A stretch of 64,000 nucleotides of DNA. It comes from Cardiobacteriaceae bacterium TAE3-ERU3 (GTDB lineage Bacteria > Pseudomonadota > Gammaproteobacteria > Cardiobacteriales > Cardiobacteriaceae). A program made the position numbers and the translations under genes. The notes below the pieces were generated by a model. It worked only from the letters and a program-made list of their open reading frames with translations. It ran no database searches and was not told the DNA's origin. This document shows positions 9,206 to 17,280 of this stretch, one piece after another (the first letter of the stretch is position 1; each line of letters opens with the position of its first letter). Where the stretch lies: positions 372,001 through 436,000 of the forward strand of contig JAHUUI010000002.1 of assembly GCA_019218315.1 (NCBI GenBank), in the 5' to 3' direction.

Positions 9206-10227
9206 ATATTGTCATCATCAGTGACGCTTGGCATCCACAAATCAACGGCGTCGTCCGGACTCTGACCGAAACCCGTAAAGCACTCATCGACGGCGGGCAT
9301 AAGGTACTCATGGTTACGCCGGAGCAATTCCGCACCATACCCTGCCCAAGCTATCCGGAAATTCGCCTTGCCATCAACCCCGGCAAAAAAATAGCATCTT
9401 TGCTCGATACGTTTAAGCCAAGTGCCATTCATATTGCCACCGAAGGCACACTTGGCTGGGCGGCACGGCGCTATTGCCTCAAGCACAAACTGCCTTTTAC
9501 AACGGCTTATCACACCCGTTTTCCAGAGTACGTTCATCTACGCTGGCGTATTCCATTGCAATGGTCTTACGCCATGATGCGCCGTTTTCATCGCCCTGCA
9601 CAGCGAGTCATGGTGCCGACGCGCAGCATTGCTGACGCTTTGGCAGAACAGGGCATTCGCCATACAGCTGTTTGGGGGCGAGGCGTCGATGGTAATCGCT
9701 TTCAGCCCGGATTTCGCGACATCTTGCGTCCGCACATGACTGGCTGTGAAGAAATGCGCCCGGTATTTATGTGTATTGGCCGTGTCGCACCGGAAAAAAA
9801 CCTCGAGGCATTTCTACGCCTTGATTTGCCGGGCAGTAAATGGGTGATTGGCGACGGCCCTGCCCTACCCACATTGCAAGCTGCTTACCCTGATGTGCAT
9901 TTTCTCGGCGCACGCGCACAGAAAGAATTACCGCCGTATTACCGCGCAGCAGATGTATTTGTCTTTCCGAGCAAGACCGATACCTTCGGACTGGTATTGC
10001 TGGAAGCAATGGCTTGCGGCACACCCGTCGCAGCATTTCCTGTTGCAGGGCCACTCGACGTTGTTACCGATCCACGTACTGGCATTCTTGACGCTGACCT
10101 ACGCCAAGCTTGCATTGCCGCACTCGATTGCGACCGTAACGCGTGCGCAGATTATGCAGCCGCATACACTTGGCAACACACCACGCAGCGCTTTTTTGAG
10201 TTGCTAGAGCCTTTTCAAGCGCTGTGA
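9202..10227 (+). CDS. GT4 glycosyltransferase, Agt-like diacylglycerol glycosyltransferase
   Basis: 341 aa GT-B fold enzyme. The N-terminal domain begins with VIISDAWHPQINGVVRTL, the acceptor-loop motif of this group. The C-terminal nucleotide-sugar domain has CIGRVAPEKN and the EX7E-like TDTFGLVLLEAMACG. Close in appearance to alpha-mannosyltransferases (MgtA/PimB-like) and to Agt enzymes that put glucose or glucuronate on diacylglycerol. The start overlaps the phosphoesterase stop (ATGA), so the two are translationally coupled. With a UDP-glucuronate-making gene downstream, glucuronosyl-diacylglycerol is the favoured but unproven product. Confidence 0.78.
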   Translation: MNIVIISDAWHPQINGVVRTLTETRKALIDGGHKVLMVTPEQFRTIPCPSYPEIRLAINPGKKIASLLDTFKPSAIHIATEGTLGWAARRYCLKHKLPFTTAYHTRFPEYVHLRWRIPLQWSYAMMRRFHRPAQRVMVPTRSIADALAEQGIRHTAVWGRGVDGNRFQPGFRDILRPHMTGCEEMRPVFMCIGRVAPEKNLEAFLRLDLPGSKWVIGDGPALPTLQAAYPDVHFLGARAQKELPPYYRAADVFVFPSKTDTFGLVLLEAMACGTPVAAFPVAGPLDVVTDPRTGILDADLRQACIAALDCDRNACADYAAAYTWQHTTQRFFELLEPFQAL

Positions 10228-10288
10228 ATTATTGTCGCAATATTCGCTAACTAAACTTCGACCATCAACAGCAACAAGAGGTTAAGCC

Positions 10289-11650
10289 ATGCGAATCAGT
10301 GTATATGGATGCGGTTATGTCGGTCTGGTTAGCGCTGCCTTATTTGCCGACAGCGGCAATAACGTCCTCGCAGCGGATATCAACGCAGAGCGAGTAGCAC
10401 AACTCAACCGCGCCATCATGCCCATTTACGAGCCGGGCTTACAAGAAATCGTCGCACGCAATATCGAGCAAGGTCGCCTGCGTTTCAGCAGTAATCTTCA
10501 TGAAACCGTCAAACATGGGGAAGTGCAATTTATCGCCGTCGGTACACCAACTGCGGCCAGCGGCGACACTGACATGCGCGCTATTGATGCCGTCGCTGCG
10601 ACCATTGGTGAATATTTGCACCACCCAGCTGTCATCGTTAACAAATCCACCGCACCGGTTGGCACTGTTGCCAGAATCTGGCGCATCATCAGTGACGCCC
10701 AGCAAGCACACAACCAGCACGCTGATTTCACCGTCATCAGCAACCCGGAGTTTCTCAAAGAAGGCGCAGCCATAGCCGACTTTATGCGCCCAGACCGTAT
10801 CATCATTGGTAGCGACGACGAACACGCCACTGCAATTATGCGCACACTCTATGCCCCATTTAATCGCAACCGCGACCGCATCATGGTGATGGATACCACC
10901 TCAGCCGAGCTGACCAAGTATGCTGCTAATGCCATGCTCGCTGCCCGCATCAGCTTCATTAACGAAATCGCGCGTATTGCCGATATTCTCGGTGCAGATA
11001 TTGAACGCGTCCGCCAAGGTATTGGCGCTGATCCTCGCATTGGCTACGACTTTCTCTATGCTGGTTGTGGCTTTGGCGGCTCGTGTTTTCCCAAGGACTT
11101 ACGCGCCCTGCAACACACGGCAAAAAGCGCGCAACTCGACACGCCATTATTGCAAGCCATTACTACTGTCAACGAGCGGCAAAAGCAACGCCTGACCGAC
11201 ATGCTCGACCAGTATTACGGCGACGAACTCAGTAATAAGCACATCGCCATTTGGGGTGGTGCATTCAAAGCCAATACGGATGACATCCGCGAATCCCCCG
11301 CACTGGACCTGATTGACCATTTACTCAAATGCGGTACAAAAATCAGCCTCTACGACCCACAAGCCATTGCTGCGCTCAAGCGCCATTACGCTGAGCATCC
11401 TGCGGCATATCTACTGCAATTCGCCCTCACGCAAAATGCCGCACTTGAGCACTGCGATGCACTGTGTATCGTCACTGACTGGCGTGCATTCCAAAGCCCC
11501 GACTTTATTCTCCTCGCCGAACAGCTGCGCGACCGCGTCATTTTTGATGGGCGTAACCTTTACGATCCAGCTCTTCTGAGCAGATACGACTTGCAATATT
11601 TCGGTATCGGGCGAGGAAGCTCACTTTCTACCATACAGCACCATACTTAA
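10289..11650 (+). CDS. UDP-glucose 6-dehydrogenase
   Basis: 453 aa. The N-terminal NAD domain starts VYGCGYVGLVSAALFADSG. The middle shows VNKSTAPVGT, SNPEFLKEGAAIADF and the dimer helix. The catalytic Cys is in GCGFGGSCFPKDLRAL. The C-terminal UDP-binding domain contains WGGAFKANTDDIRESPAL. It oxidises UDP-glucose twice to UDP-glucuronate. Start chosen at ATG 10289 with AAGAGG upstream. It follows the glycosyltransferase by 61 bases and is closed by a terminator, so it probably belongs to the same operon and supplies its donor sugar. Confidence 0.93.
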   Translation: MRISVYGCGYVGLVSAALFADSGNNVLAADINAERVAQLNRAIMPIYEPGLQEIVARNIEQGRLRFSSNLHETVKHGEVQFIAVGTPTAASGDTDMRAIDAVAATIGEYLHHPAVIVNKSTAPVGTVARIWRIISDAQQAHNQHADFTVISNPEFLKEGAAIADFMRPDRIIIGSDDEHATAIMRTLYAPFNRNRDRIMVMDTTSAELTKYAANAMLAARISFINEIARIADILGADIERVRQGIGADPRIGYDFLYAGCGFGGSCFPKDLRALQHTAKSAQLDTPLLQAITTVNERQKQRLTDMLDQYYGDELSNKHIAIWGGAFKANTDDIRESPALDLIDHLLKCGTKISLYDPQAIAALKRHYAEHPAAYLLQFALTQNAALEHCDALCIVTDWRAFQSPDFILLAEQLRDRVIFDGRNLYDPALLSRYDLQYFGIGRGSSLSTIQHHT

Positions 11651-11717
11651 GTGTCACACGGCAATCTACACTGATTTTTTATATTATTGATATAATGATC
11701 GCCGTTGCGCAGAACCA

Positions 11718-11752
11718 TATCGGCAAAAGTCTAACCTTTGCCGATACTTTTT
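11718..11752 (+). terminator. Terminator of the phosphoesterase-glycosyltransferase-dehydrogenase operon
   Basis: Stem TATCGGCAAA / TTTGCCGATA with a 9-base loop, then CTTTTT. It lies 68 bases after the stop of the dehydrogenase gene. Confidence 0.8.
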
Positions 11753-11783
11753 AAATAACTGACGCAATCCCTACAGCTGAACG

Positions 11784-11957
11784 GTTTTAAATTTCATACA
11801 AGGCACGGGATCCCACGACAAAATACTGACGTATTTTTTTGTGGATGCCCGCATTGGCGCAAACAGTACAACTAGTACGGCGAATTCCCTTGGAAAGTTG
11901 TTTGCAATTTTTCCAAGGGGCTCGGCAAGACAATACAACGCTGTATGAAGTTTGAAG
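11784..11957. repeat. Dispersed hairpin repeat, copy 1
   Basis: About 174 bp with imperfect terminal inverted repeats (GGTTTTAAATTTCATAC on the left, GTATGAAGTTTGAAGG on the right). Inside are an imperfect hairpin around ATCCCACGACAAAATAC / GTATTTTTTTGTGGAT and the block CAGTACAACTAGTACGG, also found in copy 2 at 49949-50081. This copy has an extra 44-base or so insert forming its own stem (CCCTTGGAAA / TTTCCAAGGG). The right end runs to just before hemJ. No ORF inside, so a MITE-like or REP-like element is likely. Confidence 0.65.
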
Positions 11958-11999
11958 GTGTTTGGCTATAAAATAGAACTAATCAACAAAGTGATCATC

Positions 12000-12437
12000 A
12001 TGACGTACCTACTCTGGAAAGCACTACACCTTATTTTTATGGTCTGCTGGTTTGCCGCGCTCTTTTACCTCCCGCGCATTTATGTCTACCACGCCATGGC
12101 GCAAGCCAACGGCGAAACGCAAGCTACTGCTCGCTTTGTGGTCATGGAGCGCAAGCTCTACATCCTCGGCCATATTGCCATGGGGCTAATGTTGATCAGT
12201 GGTGGACTATTACTGTGGTCCGGCGCCTGGGCTGCATTCAGCAAATCCGGCTGGCTACACACCAAGCTGACACTGGTTGCCATCCTCATCGGCTACTACA
12301 TTTATTGTGGCCGCCTCAACAAGGCGTTTGCCCGTGGTGAGAACAAACACAGCCATAAGTTTTATCGCTGGTTTAACGAAGTGCCAGCTGTATTCTTAAT
12401 TGTGATTACCTTACTCGCCATTTTCAAACCATTCTGA
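12000..12437 (+). CDS. hemJ: HemJ-type protoporphyrinogen IX oxidase
   Basis: About 145 aa integral membrane protein with four hydrophobic segments. It opens MTYLLWKALHLIFMVCWFAALFYLPR, the HemJ signature whose His is needed for haem binding, followed by VYHA, ERKLY and a C-terminal membrane helix. HemJ oxidises protoporphyrinogen IX to protoporphyrin IX in bacteria lacking HemG or HemY. The ATG at 12000 fits the family. The open frame reaches back to 11952, but those codons lie in the dispersed repeat. The ribosome site is weak, so the start is less sure than the identity. Confidence 0.82.
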   Translation: MTYLLWKALHLIFMVCWFAALFYLPRIYVYHAMAQANGETQATARFVVMERKLYILGHIAMGLMLISGGLLLWSGAWAAFSKSGWLHTKLTLVAILIGYYIYCGRLNKAFARGENKHSHKFYRWFNEVPAVFLIVITLLAIFKPF

Positions 12438-12487
12438 AGACCGGCCGAACATGTTAAAATCGCGGTTTTACGTCAGCGGAGCCATCC

Positions 12488-13177
12488 ATGTCGCAACAAG
12501 CCGCGATTTCATCTTTTAATCAGCACGGTCATGCTTTTTGGGATAAAAAAGGCCCTTACCGTACCCTGCACGAAATCAACCCGACTCGTCTCAAGCTGAT
12601 CGAGCGCTACGTTAACCTGCAAGGTGCGCAAATCCTCGACATTGGCTGTGGCGGCGGCGTACTCAGTGAGGCAATGGCCAAGCGCGGTGCACAAGTGACC
12701 GGCATTGATCTCAGCCCCAGCGTACTTGACGCTGCACGCGAACACGCAGCCGAGGAGCAAGTCAACGTCACCTATCGTCAATGTGACAGCACGCAACTCG
12801 CCAAAGAAGGGCAAACTTGGCAACACATCACCTGCATGGAAATGCTCGAGCATGTCGTCGATCCCGCAGCGGTCATTAAAGACATTGCCGCCTTACTCAA
12901 GCCCAACGGCTATGCCTTTTTCTCAACCCTGAACCGCACCAAAAAATCTTATCTCGCCGCGATTGTCGCAGCCGAGTATCTCACCCGCCTCGTCCCGCGC
13001 GGTACCCACGACCACAACTGGTTCATCACCCCAGCTGAGCTAAGCAATATGATTGAACACGCCGGATTAAAAGTTAGCGGACTTTACGGCATGGACTATC
13101 ACCCGCTGATCAAAAGTGCCCACCTCAGCCGTAATCTCGACGTCAACTATTTCCTCGTTGCGCAGAAAGTCGCCTAA
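12488..13177 (+). CDS. ubiG: UbiG, ubiquinone biosynthesis O-methyltransferase
   Basis: 229 aa class I SAM methyltransferase. Motif I is ILDIGCGGGVLSEAMA (residues 49-64), the acidic end of strand 2 is VTGIDLS, and the post-motif segment ITCMEMLEHV is typical of UbiG. The C-terminal YGMDYHPL...LSRNLDVNYFLVAQK also matches. It methylates two hydroxyl groups during ubiquinone synthesis. It is the first gene of a tight plus-strand run (ubiG, HAD phosphatase, SDR, kdsD, lpt genes), an order also known from Pseudomonas for the first three. Confidence 0.94.
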   Translation: MSQQAAISSFNQHGHAFWDKKGPYRTLHEINPTRLKLIERYVNLQGAQILDIGCGGGVLSEAMAKRGAQVTGIDLSPSVLDAAREHAAEEQVNVTYRQCDSTQLAKEGQTWQHITCMEMLEHVVDPAAVIKDIAALLKPNGYAFFSTLNRTKKSYLAAIVAAEYLTRLVPRGTHDHNWFITPAELSNMIEHAGLKVSGLYGMDYHPLIKSAHLSRNLDVNYFLVAQKVA

Positions 13178-13203
13178 ATTCTTGTTTGAAACTGGAGAAA
13201 AAC

Positions 13204-13869
13204 ATGTCCAAATGTCATTATGAGGCTGTCTGGTTTGACCTCGACGGTACCCTGTTCAACACCTCGGACAACATCATCCCTGCGATAAAAGCAGCGCTGA
13301 CCAGCTTCGACTATTCCGTACCTGAAGATGAATTCCTGCGCCGTAATATCAACTTTGGCTCACGCGGTGTGCTTGCCCGCGCCATCGGATGCGACAAAGA
13401 CGATCCCAAGATAGAAGAATTACACGAAGTCTACAGCGAGCATTACATCAATGACCTGAGCAGCAAAAGTGTGTGGTTCGACGGTATTGAAGCTATCGTT
13501 GAGCGCCTCGAGCAGGAAGGTACACCGTGGGGTGTTGTCACCAACAAAATTGAATATTTCACCATCCCGTTGGTCAAGCAACTCGGCATTGACCAGCGCA
13601 TCGCGCTACTCATCTGTGGTGATACCGTCGAAGAAAGTAAACCTTCAGCTAAACCACTGTTACATGCTTGCGAGCAAACTGGCCACGATCCGAAAAAATG
13701 CGTTTTTATCGGCGACAACTCAACCGACATCATTGCCGGACGCAATGCAGGCATGGCAACCGTCGCTGCGGCTTACGGTTTTGTACCTGCTGGTGAATCT
13801 GCTTACGATTGGGGCGCAGATGCTGTGGTTGAAAGCCCTAGCGAACTGAACAACATACTGTGGCCATAA
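13204..13869 (+). CDS. HAD phosphatase, MupP or phosphoglycolate phosphatase type
   Basis: About 221 aa from the ATG at 13204, which has a GGAG site; an in-frame TTG at 13186 would place that site inside the gene. HAD motifs: I FDLDGTLFNT, II VVTNK, III a Lys in EESKPSAKP, IV FIGDNSTDI. The alpha-helical cap between motifs I and II is of the PGP type. Annotation tools would call it Gph. Its place between ubiG and a YciK-like SDR is that of Pseudomonas MupP, the MurNAc-6-phosphate phosphatase of cell-wall recycling, so MupP is the better guess. Confidence 0.8.
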   Translation: MSKCHYEAVWFDLDGTLFNTSDNIIPAIKAALTSFDYSVPEDEFLRRNINFGSRGVLARAIGCDKDDPKIEELHEVYSEHYINDLSSKSVWFDGIEAIVERLEQEGTPWGVVTNKIEYFTIPLVKQLGIDQRIALLICGDTVEESKPSAKPLLHACEQTGHDPKKCVFIGDNSTDIIAGRNAGMATVAAAYGFVPAGESAYDWGADAVVESPSELNNILWP

Positions 13870-13871
13870 AC

Positions 13872-14567
13872 ATGAGCAAACAAGAACAAATTATCCTCAT
13901 CAGCGGCGCCTGTGGCGGTATCGGTAAAACCCTTGCTCACCATTGGGATCAAGACCACAGCAAGCACCTTTTACTGCTCGATTCTGACAGCATGGGGCTG
14001 CAAGCACTCGACGACGAACTACGTGGTGACCACACCCTCATTCCGTTTGATCTTTGGGCTGCAGATCAACGCCAGTACGATACCTTGGCGAATATGATTG
14101 AAACCGACTACGGGCGGCTTGATGCACTCGTCCATCTCGCTGCTCATTGCGGCAACCTGCGGCCACTGATGCACTGCGACCCTGAGCGCTGGCTCAAAGG
14201 ATTACAAGTCAACCTCACTGCGCCATTCTGGCTGACTCAAGCGTGTATTGGCTTGCTGCGCCAAGGACATAACCCACACCTGATTTTCACTCTACATCAG
14301 CGCCACCGTGAGCAAGAAGCCTATTGGCACAGCTATGGCGTTGCTCAGGCAGGACTGGAAGCGATGATTGAAACCCTTATTCATGAACGCAGCGCTTACC
14401 CTGAAATCACCATCAGCCGCGTTGACCCACACTGGGTTGATACCAACATGAGCCGCGCCATTTTCCCCAATGGAGAACCACATTGGCGACAGCCTGATGA
14501 AATCGTCAGTCTTTATGATCAGGCACTCACCAATACTCCTGAGCAACAGGAGATCATCAGCCCATGA
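13872..14567 (+). CDS. YciK-like short-chain dehydrogenase family protein with degenerate active site
   Basis: About 231 aa from the ATG at 13872 (an in-frame GTG at 13860 overlaps the previous stop). A Rossmann glycine motif is present (SGACGGIGKTL), and VHLAAHCGNLRPL replaces the NNAG strand. The expected YxxxK catalytic pair reads YGVAQ, with Gln for Lys, and the usual Ser strand reads LIFTLHQR. Redox catalysis by the standard mechanism is therefore doubtful. It shares the ubiG-phosphatase-SDR order of Pseudomonas, and its stop overlaps the kdsD start by 4 bases. The function of YciK-like proteins is not established. Confidence 0.75.
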   Translation: MSKQEQIILISGACGGIGKTLAHHWDQDHSKHLLLLDSDSMGLQALDDELRGDHTLIPFDLWAADQRQYDTLANMIETDYGRLDALVHLAAHCGNLRPLMHCDPERWLKGLQVNLTAPFWLTQACIGLLRQGHNPHLIFTLHQRHREQEAYWHSYGVAQAGLEAMIETLIHERSAYPEITISRVDPHWVDTNMSRAIFPNGEPHWRQPDEIVSLYDQALTNTPEQQEIISP

Positions 14568-15535
14568 ACCACCATCAGACATGGCTTGACGCTGCCAAAA
14601 ATGTGCTTAAAACCGAAGCCGATAGCATCCTTGCCCAGCTCAACAGCATTGATGAATCATTCGCTGCGGCCTGCGACATCATCCTTAATACCAAAGGGCA
14701 TTTGATCGTCGCCGGCATGGGTAAATCCGGCCATATTGGCAGCAAAATAGCCGCTACATTTGCCAGTACCGGTACACCGGCATTTTTCGTCCATCCTGCG
14801 GAGGCCGGACACGGCGATCTTGGCATGATTACAGCACGCGATACTTTGCTCGCGCTGTCGTATTCCGGTGAAAGTGATGAAATCATGACCATGATGCCCA
14901 TCGTCCAGCAAATGGGCGTCAAAGTCATCACCATCACAGGCAACCCTAATTCATCAATGGCGAAGCAAGCAGATATTCATTTGCACTTGCGTATTGAGCG
15001 CGAAGCCTGCCCACTTGGCCTTGCCCCCACGTCGAGCTCAACGGCCACCCTTGCACTTGGCGACGCGCTCGCTGTCGCACTCATCACCGCACGAGACTTT
15101 TCCTCACAGGATTTTGCCCGCTCTCACCCGTTTGGCCGACTGGGTCGCCGCCTGATCACGCGAGTGAGTGACGTCATGCGCAGTGGCGATGATATTCCCG
15201 TGGTCAATGCTCAGGCGAGCGTCAACGAAGCATTATTCGCCATCACCAGCAAAGGGCTGGGCGCGACTTTAATTGCTGATAACAACACTTTGCTCGGTAT
15301 TTATACCGATGGTGATCTGCGCCGCAGCCTTGAGCAGCAGCCCAATGCTCTGAGCCACGATATTGCCGAAGTCATGACCCGTGCCCCCAAAACTACGACC
15401 GCGGATACACTCGCCGCAGAGGCATTGCAGCTGATGGAACAACGCAAAATAACCACGCTACCGGTCACAGATGCACACAACCAGATCTGCGGCATCTTAC
15501 ATATTCACGACCTTTTACGCGCTGGAGTGGCGTAA
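14564..15535 (+). CDS. kdsD: KdsD, D-arabinose-5-phosphate isomerase
   Basis: 323 aa. An N-terminal SIS sugar-isomerase domain (residues 35-170: GHLIVAGMGKSGHIGSKIAAT, SYSGESDE, PLGLAPTSSST) is followed by two CBS domains (about 205-320). This is the KpsF/KdsD architecture. It converts ribulose-5-P to arabinose-5-P, the first step to Kdo for lipid A. It is coupled by overlapping start/stop codons on both sides. The usual next gene kdsC is absent and lptC follows directly. Confidence 0.93.
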   Translation: MNHHQTWLDAAKNVLKTEADSILAQLNSIDESFAAACDIILNTKGHLIVAGMGKSGHIGSKIAATFASTGTPAFFVHPAEAGHGDLGMITARDTLLALSYSGESDEIMTMMPIVQQMGVKVITITGNPNSSMAKQADIHLHLRIEREACPLGLAPTSSSTATLALGDALAVALITARDFSSQDFARSHPFGRLGRRLITRVSDVMRSGDDIPVVNAQASVNEALFAITSKGLGATLIADNNTLLGIYTDGDLRRSLEQQPNALSHDIAEVMTRAPKTTTADTLAAEALQLMEQRKITTLPVTDAHNQICGILHIHDLLRAGVA

Positions 15536-16095
15536 TGAAAGTACGCCATATCATTGGCTGGAGTATGCTTGCAATTCTCTGCATGTATTGGTGGTGGGCA
15601 CAAAACAGCCCACCACCGGTCTCCGTGCAAAATGATTATGTGCCTTTGCTCACCTTGACCGACAACACCACCTATATCTATGCTGAAAATGGCCAGCGGG
15701 CCAGTAGTCTGCATGCTGAGTACGCCGAGCACCACGATAACGGCAGTGGCACCCATTTTACCCGCCCTGAGCTCACCCATCAGGAAAGTGCGGATACCCA
15801 CTACACGGCAACAGCCGAGCAGGGCTTTATCAATGATATGAAAGATAGTGTCGAGCTTAGTGATGATGTCGTCGTCAAAAGATATATGCATGATCGCTTG
15901 GTTGATCAGCTCACCACAAACAGCCTGATCTATCACCCACAAACAAGCAACATGATTACCCACGACCCGCTTATATTTACCAGTCAGGATAGCCGTACAA
16001 CCGCGACGGGCGCGCTGTGGCAGCTCAATAAAAATTCGCTTATACTGAAACAAAATATAAGGACGCATTATGAAACGACCTCTTCTCAGCCTTAG
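15535..16095 (+). CDS. lptC: LptC, lipopolysaccharide export system protein
   Basis: 186 aa. A single N-terminal membrane anchor (HIIGWSMLAILCMYWWWA, residues 4-21) is followed by a periplasmic beta-jellyroll region with the LptC-type segments SLHAEYAEHHDNG, LTHQESADTHYTATAEQG and VVVKRY. It joins LptB2FG to the LptA bridge in moving LPS across the periplasm. The start is the ATG in GTAATG, overlapping the kdsD stop, and the 3' end overlaps lptA by 26 bases. Confidence 0.88.
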   Translation: MKVRHIIGWSMLAILCMYWWWAQNSPPPVSVQNDYVPLLTLTDNTTYIYAENGQRASSLHAEYAEHHDNGSGTHFTRPELTHQESADTHYTATAEQGFINDMKDSVELSDDVVVKRYMHDRLVDQLTTNSLIYHPQTSNMITHDPLIFTSQDSRTTATGALWQLNKNSLILKQNIRTHYETTSSQP

Positions 16096-16540
16096 CCGGC
16101 CAATCATTCTCTGCTTGAGCGCACAACTGGCCAACGCACAGGCGAGTGATCTGCCTGTCGACTTGATTGCCGACCAAGGCGAGTATGATGGCGCAACTGG
16201 CGTTGCCACTTATACCGGTAACGTCGTCATTACTCAAGGCGACATGAAGCTCACTGGGGATAAGGTCGTCATCCATACCAAGGAAGGTAAAATTACCAGC
16301 GTTGAATCATGGGGAAGCCTAGCTACTTTCCACTACGTCCCTGCCAATGAACCAGCTGTGGACGGTCGCGGTAAATACATGAAATACAACGTACCAGCCG
16401 GCGTCGTTGACATTGAAGGTGATGCCTACGTCAAGCAAGCTCAAAATGACACCCATGGCGACACACTTTCTTATAACCTCAATAACGAAACGGTCACCGG
16501 CAAACGCGTCAAAATGTCATTTTTACCTGCAAGCTCATGA
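16070..16540 (+). CDS. lptA: LptA, periplasmic LPS-bridge protein
   Basis: 156 aa with a signal peptide ([23 protein letters not shown]). The OstA-like beta-jellyroll begins [33 protein letters not shown], read as LPS-binding strands, and continues [19 protein letters not shown]. It polymerises head to tail between LptC and LptD. It overlaps lptC (26 bases) and lptB (4 bases), indicating one tightly translated unit. Confidence 0.93.
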   Translation: MKRPLLSLSRPIILCLSAQLANAQASDLPVDLIADQGEYDGATGVATYTGNVVITQGDMKLTGDKVVIHTKEGKITSVESWGSLATFHYVPANEPAVDGRGKYMKYNVPAGVVDIEGDAYVKQAQNDTHGDTLSYNLNNETVTGKRVKMSFLPASS

Positions 16541-17265
16541 CCACACTAACCGCCGAAGGGCTGATCAAGCGCTATAAATCGCGCACTGTTGTCAACGAAG
16601 CATCGCTAAGCGTCGATGCTGCGCAAGTCGTCGGCCTACTCGGACCAAATGGTGCCGGCAAAACGACAACCTTCTACATGATGATCGGCCTGATTAAACC
16701 TGATGCGGGGCAAATCACCCTCGACAACAAGGAAATCACCACACTACCTATTCACCAACGTGCACGCCTTGGCCTATCTTACCTACCACAAGAAGCTTCC
16801 GTATTTCGCAAACTCAGCGTGCGCGACAATATCCTTGCCATTCTTGAACTGACAGGCAAGCGCAGCAAAAAAGAACGCCTCGAACGCACTGACCAGCTAC
16901 TCAGCGAACTGAGCATCACACATCTTGCCGATACCCTTGGCATCAGCCTATCGGGTGGCGAACGACGCCGCACAGAAATAGCACGTGCACTTGCCTGTGA
17001 CCCCCGCTTTATTTTGCTCGACGAACCCTTTGCTGGTGTCGATCCGATTGCCGTCGCAGATATCCGTAACATCATCACCCACCTCACCGACCGCAATATA
17101 GGCGTACTGATCACCGACCACAACGTCCGTGAAACCCTGAAAAGTTGCGACCATGCCTATATTCTCAGTGAAGGCCGCGTCATCGCCGCCGGTAGTCCGA
17201 CCGATATCGTCAATAATGACGAAGCACGGCGTGTCTATCTCGGTGAAGACTTCACCATTCACTAG
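16537..17265 (+). CDS. lptB: LptB, LPS-export ABC ATPase
   Basis: 242 aa. Walker [15 protein letters not shown]-loop [12 protein letters not shown], signature [15 protein letters not shown], Walker [17 protein letters not shown] and the H-loop His in [11 protein letters not shown]. The C-terminal VYLGEDF is characteristic of LptB. It powers LPS extraction from the inner membrane with LptF/G, which are not in this window. It lies 15 bases upstream of rpoN, the standard arrangement. Confidence 0.96.
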   Translation: MTTLTAEGLIKRYKSRTVVNEASLSVDAAQVVGLLGPNGAGKTTTFYMMIGLIKPDAGQITLDNKEITTLPIHQRARLGLSYLPQEASVFRKLSVRDNILAILELTGKRSKKERLERTDQLLSELSITHLADTLGISLSGGERRRTEIARALACDPRFILLDEPFAGVDPIAVADIRNIITHLTDRNIGVLITDHNVRETLKSCDHAYILSEGRVIAAGSPTDIVNNDEARRVYLGEDFTIH

Positions 17266-17280
17266 CGGAAATCCAGGCGT

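Noticed and set aside
11952-11999. Earlier start codon for hemJ
   Set aside because: Those codons belong to the dispersed repeat, and the HemJ family begins at the later Met.
13204-13869. HAD phosphatase considered as KdsC
   Set aside because: It has a PGP-type cap domain and a longer chain; KdsC is capless and about 180 residues.
15505-16209. Minus-strand ORF of 234 codons over lptC
   Set aside because: Antisense to a well-supported gene in a coupled operon.
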